Source: Pseudidiomarina taiwanensis (lineage in GTDB: Bacteria; Pseudomonadota; Gammaproteobacteria; Enterobacterales; Alteromonadaceae). From it: a stretch of 64,000 nt of DNA. How positions within the stretch are numbered: position 1 is the stretch's first letter; each line of letters begins with the position of its first letter. Position numbers and translations under genes: made by a program. Below the pieces are notes generated by a model. It had not been told where the DNA came from and did no database searches. It saw only the letters and a program-made list of their open reading frames with translations. The stretch lies in NCBI RefSeq assembly GCF_003987435.1, contig NZ_PIQG01000001.1:372001-436000 (forward strand). Reading direction: 5' to 3'. This document shows positions 57,375 through 64,000 of this stretch, piece after piece.

Positions 57375-57590
57375 TTATTTATCCAAAGACTGTAACAGCA
57401 CTTTACCGAATTGTTCAGCGATCTGGTAGCTATCCTGTTGTTTAGGTAATTGCTTGATAACGTTGGTTACGGCATTTCCGAGCGTCATTAAGGCGAGGTC
57501 AGCAGGGGTTTGATCACTGACAAACACATCCATGAGTTGATCCAGTAGTTTTTGTTGGCGGTCGATATCGTATTTTGGTTGGATAGGCAT
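57375..57590 (-). CDS. yejL: YejL family small protein (DUF1414)
   Basis: A 71-residue protein whose middle (PADLALMTLGNAVTNVI) matches E. coli YejL (TDLSLMVLGNMVTNLI). ATG at 57588-57590 gives the family length; a longer frame start adds unrelated residues and runs into the yejK promoter. Function is unknown. It is 19 bases ahead of yejM in the same operon and divergent from yejK, as in E. coli. Confidence 0.92.
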   Translation of the reverse strand: MPIQPKYDIDRQQKLLDQLMDVFVSDQTPADLALMTLGNAVTNVIKQLPKQQDSYQIAEQFGKVLLQSLDK

Positions 57591-57660
57591 AGTTTTATCT
57601 CGGAGCATGATAGAATACCGGCAGTTTATCACAGGCATTGAGTAAGGACAGTCACTGACT

Positions 57661-58698
57661 ATGCAGGTTGAAATAAAACAAAGCATTATTCACCAATTTT
57701 ACGCCAACGATGGCCAAATCGGGCTGAGATTAGCGCCAGATGTGTTGGCGATCGATAGTGAAGTTGAGCTTTTATTAAATGAATTGACCGAAGTTTTTCA
57801 AGCGAAGCCGAGCAAAGGCTATGCCCGTTTCATTACCGCTGAAGATAGCGATGCGGAACAGTTAAGTGAGTTCCCGCCAACGCTATTAAACTGGCATCAG
57901 CAACAGACTGACTTTAATGCGTTTGCTAAACAAGCCGCACAAATGCTGCTGAGCCAGTTTCAGCATTACGGAATTGTAGAGCCTGGCTTTTTACTCTTGT
58001 CACATTATATTGAACGGGGCTGTCAGCAACTGGTGGTCGCCTACTTACCGAGTCGAGATGGCGTAACAGTTGCCCCCGATCTCACCGTTGATCGCTCCTC
58101 ACAACTCGATTTAGCCAAGCTGCAACTGGCCGCCATTATCAATCTTACTGAGTGGCAAGAAGAGCCTGATAACACCACCTACATCACTTTTATCAAAGGT
58201 CGGGTGGGGCGCAAAGTCTCCGACTTCTTTTTAGACTTTATGGGCTGCGCTGAAGGCCTAGATGCCAAGAAGCAGTCACAACAGCTTGTCCAGAGCCTGC
58301 AACAATATGTGCACGAAGAGGGTTTAGATGCTGATGTTGCGAAACAAGTGCGACAGAAAGCGTATGAATTGTGCCAAGACAATTGGCAGCAGAATAATCC
58401 GGTAAGTGTCAGCGATTTTTCTGCTAAATTGCAGGAAGATATTCCAACGGAACGCACCTTCGAAGCATTTAATGCTGCACAAGAGATACCTATTGCAGAG
58501 TCCTTTCCAGTTGATCGCACAAGTTTACGTAAGTTGGTCAAGTTTCAAGGCCAAGGCGGTGGGCTCAGCATTGGCTTTGATCAAGAGTTATTAGGGGCGC
58601 GGGTCGAATATGATGTTGAGCATGATCGTTTAACTATACATGGCACGCCACCTAACTTGCGTGATCAATTACGCCGTTATTTCGGTATTGATAGCTAG
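57661..58698 (+). CDS. yejK: Nucleoid-associated protein YejK (NdpA)
   Basis: A 345-residue NdpA-family protein (E. coli YejK is 335). The N-terminus VEIKQSIIHQFYAN and the central TTYITFIKGRVGRKVSDFFLDFMGC are typical. It binds the nucleoid; its detailed role is unknown. It is divergent from yejL-yejM across 70 bases and ends at a bidirectional terminator. Confidence 0.94.
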   Translation: MQVEIKQSIIHQFYANDGQIGLRLAPDVLAIDSEVELLLNELTEVFQAKPSKGYARFITAEDSDAEQLSEFPPTLLNWHQQQTDFNAFAKQAAQMLLSQFQHYGIVEPGFLLLSHYIERGCQQLVVAYLPSRDGVTVAPDLTVDRSSQLDLAKLQLAAIINLTEWQEEPDNTTYITFIKGRVGRKVSDFFLDFMGCAEGLDAKKQSQQLVQSLQQYVHEEGLDADVAKQVRQKAYELCQDNWQQNNPVSVSDFSAKLQEDIPTERTFEAFNAAQEIPIAESFPVDRTSLRKLVKFQGQGGGLSIGFDQELLGARVEYDVEHDRLTIHGTPPNLRDQLRRYFGIDS

Positions 58699-58708
58699 TA
58701 GATGATAT

Positions 58709-58737
58709 AAAAAACGCCGGCATGGGCCGGCGTTTTT
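58709..58737. terminator. Bidirectional terminator between yejK and cspD
   Basis: Perfect arms AACGCCGGC (58713-58721) and GCCGGCGTT (58726-58734) with the loop ATGG, with A run before and T run after, so it can end transcription from both convergent genes. Confidence 0.93.
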
Positions 58738-58755
58738 AATGGGCAGGGTGCAAGG

Positions 58756-58965
58756 TTATTTTTGCACCGGAATAATGTTGGTTGCGTGGAGACCTTTCGG
58801 GCCTTCTTCGAGCTGAAACTCGACATCTTGGCCTGCTTTTAAGGTGCGATACCCATCCATTTCGATGGTTGAGTAGTGCGCAAAAATGTCTCCCTCGCGG
58901 TCTTCAGCTTCAATAAAGCCGAAGCCCTTTGAGTTGTTGAACCATTTCACTTTACCGGTTGCCAT
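58756..58965 (-). CDS. cspD: Cold-shock-like protein CspD
   Basis: A 69-residue cold-shock domain with RNP1 KGFGFI and RNP2-type DIFAHYSTI. The divergent clpS-clpA neighbourhood identifies it as CspD, which in E. coli inhibits replication in stationary phase. The 233-base gap to clpS is AT-rich and must hold both promoters and the cspD leader; no distinct regulatory site is recognised there. Confidence 0.94.
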   Translation of the reverse strand: MATGKVKWFNNSKGFGFIEAEDREGDIFAHYSTIEMDGYRTLKAGQDVEFQLEEGPKGLHATNIIPVQK

Positions 58966-59198
58966 ACTTCTACTTCCTTTGTTCTGCTTGTTATATCGTT
59001 ATTATGATTGGCGTTTATAGTTATTGTCGCACTTGAAATGTGCGCTTGTTAACGCCATGTTTCACTTTAGGTAAGTTTTAATCAGTGTCAAGTCAAAATT
59101 TGCGCAAAATATCGCCAAATTGGTGGAGTAGAAAAATTTGCACACGAATCGTGGGCTTTTTCGTTCAATTCGGTCTATACATTAAGTAAGGCGTTGAT

Positions 59199-59513
59199 AT
59201 GAGTAATGAACAACATCAATCACATGATGAAGTTTCCCAACGCGAACGGCTGAGTATCAAGCCGCCATCAATGTATAAAGTCATTTTAAATAATGACGAT
59301 TACACGCCGATGGACTTTGTGATTGAGGTTTTAATGAAGTTTTTCAGAATGGATCAAGAGCGGGCAACCGAAACCATGTTGACCATTCACTATAAAGGGC
59401 GGGCCGTGTGCGGAATATTCTCTGCAGATGTTGCCGAAACCAAAGTCACGCAAGTGAATCAATATGCACGCCAGCACGAACACCCGTTGCTCGCGTCAGT
59501 CGAGAAAGCGTAG
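59199..59513 (+). CDS. clpS: ATP-dependent Clp protease adaptor ClpS
   Basis: A 104-residue adaptor with the ClpS core ([20 protein letters not shown] and a late [11 protein letters not shown]). It binds N-terminal degrons (Leu, Phe, Trp, Tyr) and passes them to ClpA, which follows 21 bases downstream. The Aat enzyme that makes such degrons is encoded 2.6 kb away. Confidence 0.97.
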   Translation: MSNEQHQSHDEVSQRERLSIKPPSMYKVILNNDDYTPMDFVIEVLMKFFRMDQERATETMLTIHYKGRAVCGIFSADVAETKVTQVNQYARQHEHPLLASVEKA

Positions 59514-59534
59514 TAGAGCAAGAGAGGTCGCTAT

Positions 59535-61799
59535 ATGCTCAATAAAACACTCGAGGTAAGCTTAAACGACGCCTATAAATTGGCGCGTGACTACCGGCAT
59601 GAATTGATGACGGTCGAGCACTTATTGGTCGCGCTGCTCGATAACCCAGAAGCGAGCCAAGCCTTGCGCGCCTGCGGTCTTGATTTTGATAGTTTACGGA
59701 GCGAGTTACTCAGCTATATTGAGCGCAGTACGCCGGGTTATGATCACACAGTGACAGATATTGAAACCCAGCCCACACTTGGCTTTCAACGTGTATTACA
59801 ACGTGCGGTATTTCATGTGCAGTCGTCCGGTAATAGTGAAGTCACCGGCGCCAATGTTCTGGTTGCGATCTTTTCTGAACAAGAATCACACGCGGTTTAT
59901 CTGCTGAACAAGCATGAGATCACACGGCTTGATATTGTGCATTACCTTTCGCATGGCTCGGCAAGCCTTGATGATCACTCTGAACTAGGCGACAAAACCG
60001 AGCAGCAAACAGAAGAGGGGACGGAAGCCGAGTCACAGAAGTTCTTGCAGCGCTTTTGCACCAATTTAAATGAGCAAGCCTCGCTGGGTAAAATTGACCC
60101 TCTCATTGGTCGTGACAGCGAACTAGAGCGCTGTATTCAAGTGCTTTGTCGACGCCGCAAGAACAACCCTTTGCTGGTTGGCGAGGCGGGTGTTGGAAAA
60201 ACAGCAATTGCAGAAGGCCTAGCATTTCGGATTAATGAAGGTGATGTGCCAGAGGTTATGCTCAACACCACAATTTATTCTCTTGATTTAGGTGGTTTAC
60301 TTGCCGGGACTAAGTATCGAGGCGATTTTGAGAAGCGCTTCAAGCAGTTGCTAAAAGAGCTCACTGAGCAGCGCCATGCCATTTTATTCATTGATGAAAT
60401 TCATACCATTATAGGTGCTGGTGCGGCCAGTGGAGGGGTGCTCGACGCCTCAAACTTGCTCAAGCCGTTGCTATCCAATGGCCAATTAAAATGTATCGGC
60501 TCGACCACCTACAATGAGTACAAGAATATTTTTGAAAAAGACCGCGCTTTGGTGCGGCGTTTTCAAAAAATTGATGTGGTTGAACCTTCGGTCGAAGATA
60601 CGACCCGTATTCTCGAAGGCTTGCGCGAGCGCTACCAGGCACACCACGGGATTCGTTACACGCAACCAGCCTTGCGCGCCGCGGCTGAATTATCAGCGCG
60701 ATACATCAACGAGCGTCACCTGCCGGATAAAGCCATTGATGTCATGGACGAGGCAGGTGCACGGCAACGGTTACTGGCCCCTTCGAAGCGCAAGAAAACA
60801 ATAGGGGTGAGTGATATCGAGCAGGTGGTCGCGAAAATGGCGCGGATCCCCGAGCAATCAGTGTCACGCTCAGACCAACAAACCTTACGCCAACTTGATC
60901 GTAACTTGAAGTTGGTGGTGTTCGGTCAGGATCAAGCCATTGACTCGCTCACCGCAGCAATTCGACTTGCTCGCTCAGGCTTAGCGGATGAGGGCAAGCC
61001 GATTGGCTCATTCTTGTTTGCCGGGCCAACAGGCGTGGGGAAAACCGAAGTCACGCAGCAATTGGCTAAAGCACTTGGGATTGAACTGATTCGTTTTGAT
61101 ATGTCGGAATATATGGAACGGCATGCAGTAAGTCGCTTAATCGGTGCACCGCCAGGCTATGTGGGCTATGAGCAGGGTGGCTTGTTAACAGATGCAGTAA
61201 TTAAACATCCGCATGCAGTGGTGTTATTGGATGAAATTGAAAAAGCGCATCCTGATCTTTTTAATATTCTGCTGCAAGTCATGGATCACGGTTCATTAAC
61301 GGATAATAACGGTCGTAAAGCCGATTTCCGCAACATCATCCTGGTGATGACGACCAACGCGGGGGCACGCGAAACAGAGCGGCCATCGATTGGCTTTGCG
61401 CAACAGGATCATGCTCCTGATGCCATGAAAGAAATTAATCGGATGTTCTCTCCAGAGTTTCGTAACCGGCTTGACCAGGTGGTGTGGTTTAACCATCTTG
61501 ATCAAACCATTATCGAGCAGGTCGTGGATAAATTTATTTGCGAGTTACAAGCTCAGCTTGATCAGAAGAATGTCAGTTTAGAGCTTTCTCCTGCGGCATA
61601 TAAGTGGCTTGCTGAGAAGGGCTATGATCGTGCGATGGGCGCGCGGCCGATGAGTCGGGTGATTCAAGAGCATTTGAAAAAGCCGCTGGCAAACGAAATC
61701 CTGTTTGGCAAGTTAAGCCAAGGCGGCCATGTGAAAGTAGCCGTCAAGGGTGGAGCGCTTGCGCTTGAAATAAACGAGTCGGCGAAAGATCTGGCGTAA
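59535..61799 (+). CDS. clpA: Clp protease ATP-binding subunit ClpA
   Basis: A 754-residue AAA+ unfoldase (E. coli 758). N-domain, then two ATPase modules with Walker A GEAGVGKT and GPTGVGKTE, Walker B FIDEIHT and LLDEIEKAH. The IGL/IGF loop (SIGFAQQ) that docks ClpP is present. ClpP is elsewhere in the genome. It ends at a terminator shared with infA. Confidence 0.98.
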   Translation: MLNKTLEVSLNDAYKLARDYRHELMTVEHLLVALLDNPEASQALRACGLDFDSLRSELLSYIERSTPGYDHTVTDIETQPTLGFQRVLQRAVFHVQSSGNSEVTGANVLVAIFSEQESHAVYLLNKHEITRLDIVHYLSHGSASLDDHSELGDKTEQQTEEGTEAESQKFLQRFCTNLNEQASLGKIDPLIGRDSELERCIQVLCRRRKNNPLLVGEAGVGKTAIAEGLAFRINEGDVPEVMLNTTIYSLDLGGLLAGTKYRGDFEKRFKQLLKELTEQRHAILFIDEIHTIIGAGAASGGVLDASNLLKPLLSNGQLKCIGSTTYNEYKNIFEKDRALVRRFQKIDVVEPSVEDTTRILEGLRERYQAHHGIRYTQPALRAAAELSARYINERHLPDKAIDVMDEAGARQRLLAPSKRKKTIGVSDIEQVVAKMARIPEQSVSRSDQQTLRQLDRNLKLVVFGQDQAIDSLTAAIRLARSGLADEGKPIGSFLFAGPTGVGKTEVTQQLAKALGIELIRFDMSEYMERHAVSRLIGAPPGYVGYEQGGLLTDAVIKHPHAVVLLDEIEKAHPDLFNILLQVMDHGSLTDNNGRKADFRNIILVMTTNAGARETERPSIGFAQQDHAPDAMKEINRMFSPEFRNRLDQVVWFNHLDQTIIEQVVDKFICELQAQLDQKNVSLELSPAAYKWLAEKGYDRAMGARPMSRVIQEHLKKPLANEILFGKLSQGGHVKVAVKGGALALEINESAKDLA

Positions 61800-61820
61800 T
61801 GATTTAAAGCATAAAACTAA

Positions 61821-61846
61821 AAAGCCCGCTTGCTGCGGGCTTTTTT
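61821..61846. terminator. Bidirectional terminator between clpA and infA
   Basis: Arms AAAGCCCGC (61821-61829) and GCGGGCTTT (61835-61843) with a 5-base loop, followed by a T run to 61846; a matching A run before the stem gives a T tract on the minus strand as well. In E. coli the serW tRNA lies between clpA and infA; it is absent here. Confidence 0.93.
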
Positions 61847-61863
61847 GAACACAAATGGCAATT

Positions 61864-62082
<219 letters not shown>

Positions 62083-62144
62083 TCAATTCCTCGGTTTGAT
62101 CTGTGACGACGAAAAAGTGGCCTGAATTCTAGCGGTTTTCACGC

Positions 62145-62852
62145 TTAAATGCCAATACTTAGCGTTTTTAACTGCCAAAAAGCTCGTAATGATTCTGATT
62201 CAGCTGTGTTGAGATGCTCTAAGAAGCTATTTCGTGGCATTTCGATTGCGCCTAAACGGGCTAAATGGGGGTTCATAATTTGCCCGTCAAGCAAGCGTCC
62301 ACCGGCCTTAAAAAATTGCACTGCGAACTGTTGTAATAACAATTTTGAGGCGTTTGTTTCGAGGTGAAACATACTTTCCGCAGAAAAGCAGCTCGCCACC
62401 CGGACACCGTACATTCCTGCAACTAATTGCTGCTGCTCGTTCCAGAGTTCCACTGAGCAGGCGCGCTGTTGTTGGTACAGACGGGTATAGGCCAAGACCA
62501 TTTCCGGGTGAATCCAGACGCCTTGGTGCCGATGAATTTTACGGCAAAGGTCGACGACACGCGGAAAAGCCTGATTAAGTGTCAGTCGATAGTGCTGACA
62601 CTTAACGGTATGGCGGCGCATGCTGCGGCTAATGTGCAGACTATCTGGGGTAAACACCGCACGCGGGTCGGGGCTCCACCAAAGGATTGGCTCGCCGGCT
62701 TGATACCAGGGGAAAATACCATTTTGATAGGCCTCAAATAGGCGTTGTGGCTGCAGATCGCCACCTATTGCAAGGAGACCGTTGGGATCGTTTAAAGCAC
62801 AATCAGGCGCCGGAAAACCATCTTCCACGGCGCCTAATTGAGTGAGCTGCAT
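62145..62852 (-). CDS. aat: Leucyl/phenylalanyl-tRNA-protein transferase
   Basis: A 235-residue L/F-transferase. FPAPDCALNDPNGLLAIGGDL and WYQAGEPILWWSPDPRAV are diagnostic, and the GNAT-like substrate pocket region AESMFHLETNASK follows. It adds Leu or Phe to proteins with N-terminal Lys or Arg, creating degrons for ClpS-ClpA. It begins 4 bases after the trxB stop, so trxB-aat is one unit; E. coli has cydCD between them. Confidence 0.97.
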   Translation of the reverse strand: MQLTQLGAVEDGFPAPDCALNDPNGLLAIGGDLQPQRLFEAYQNGIFPWYQAGEPILWWSPDPRAVFTPDSLHISRSMRRHTVKCQHYRLTLNQAFPRVVDLCRKIHRHQGVWIHPEMVLAYTRLYQQQRACSVELWNEQQQLVAGMYGVRVASCFSAESMFHLETNASKLLLQQFAVQFFKAGGRLLDGQIMNPHLARLGAIEMPRNSFLEHLNTAESESLRAFWQLKTLSIGI

Positions 62853-62856
62853 GAAG

Positions 62857-63858
<1,002 letters not shown>

Positions 63859-63893
63859 TCATGAGTTTAAAGGCTTGCGCGCCGCAAAACAAC

Positions 63894-64000
63894 TTAGCTT
63901 TGGATCGCCGACAACGGGTCAAGATAATCCAAACCGAGTGTTGCACCGAGGTCATCATGCACTGCTTTATAGGTAATTTTACCTTTGTGCATATTAAGGC
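63894..64000 (-). CDS. ald: Probable alanine dehydrogenase, C-terminus only
   Basis: The last 35 codons of a minus-strand gene cut by the right edge. They read LNMHKGKITYKAVHDDLG and end LDPLSAIQS, close to the GLNxxxGKxTYKAV ending of alanine dehydrogenases. The order ald then trxB fits Alteromonadales gene neighbourhoods as I recall them. The identity rests on this short tail, so it is probable rather than certain. Confidence 0.72.
   Translation of the reverse strand, partial: LNMHKGKITYKAVHDDLGATLGLDYLDPLSAIQS

Noticed and set aside
61800-61863. A tRNA-Ser between clpA and infA as in E. coli
   Set aside because: The 64-base gap holds only a bidirectional terminator.

Overview
The window reads as a continuous piece of a gammaproteobacterial chromosome, most likely from a marine Alteromonadales bacterium and possibly from the Idiomarinaceae. 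This placement is an inference from protein resemblance, gene order and the number of peptidases and other amino-acid-releasing enzymes; no 16S rRNA gene is present. Coding density is high, no gap between genes exceeds 300 bases, and I see no insertion sequence, prophage, integrase or CRISPR array.

Layout. 1-6482: the 3'-truncated sbcB (exonuclease I), an exported isoaspartyl peptidase/asparaginase, the RNA helicase hrpA and glutaredoxin grxA. 6599-10464: the class Ia ribonucleotide reductase operon nrdA-nrdB-yfaE behind two NrdR-type boxes. 10600-12123: ubiG with a MupP-like phosphatase, divergent from gyrA. 12124-21261: the conserved block gyrA-serC-hisC-aroA-cmk-rpsA-ihfB, in which the rpsA leader carries two hairpins with GGA in the loop, as in autoregulated S1 mRNAs. 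21280-24393: lapA-lapB-pyrF, a secreted ComEA-like protein and a convergent rhombosortase-like membrane protease. 24479-28113: lipoprotein gamma-glutamyltransferase, then a secreted MsrA-MsrB fusion with a DUF1499 membrane protein.

28263-36766 is the most unusual part: a tightly packed run of a TonB-dependent receptor, a TVP38/DedA-type membrane domain fused to a lipoamide-dehydrogenase-like flavoenzyme, an ABC importer of the YnjB-YnjC-YnjD family and a YnjF-like CDP-alcohol phosphatidyltransferase. It looks like one outer-membrane-to-cytoplasm uptake system with an attached redox enzyme and lipid enzyme, of unknown substrate. 36750-46579: metG-rlmI-hinT and a fatty-acid-hydroxylase-like gene, divergent apbC-dcd, then yvcK and a large M14 peptidase. 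46785-51871: lipoproteins and small exported or membrane proteins (DUF4382, DUF192, M28 peptidase, YgjV-like, two unknown proteins, an excalibur protein). 51933-55506: an ABC exporter, an ECF sigma factor with zinc-finger anti-sigma factor and YbjQ-like protein, and a TIGR03643-type protein.

55534-64000 keeps gene neighbourhoods known from E. coli: tRNA-Pro(GGG) after yejM-yejL, divergent yejK, then cspD/clpS-clpA and convergent infA-aat-trxB, ending in the C-terminus of a probable alanine dehydrogenase. Aat, ClpS and ClpA together form the N-degron pathway (tagging, recognition, unfolding). LapA, LapB and the YejM-like protein are the known regulators of LpxC turnover, so lipopolysaccharide control is represented at two places. 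Most of the window is housekeeping; the novelty lies in the 28-37 kb operon, the MsrAB protein with no obvious resolving cysteines, the rhombosortase-like protease, the degenerate YejM domain and the small unknown proteins near 50.7-51.5 kb.
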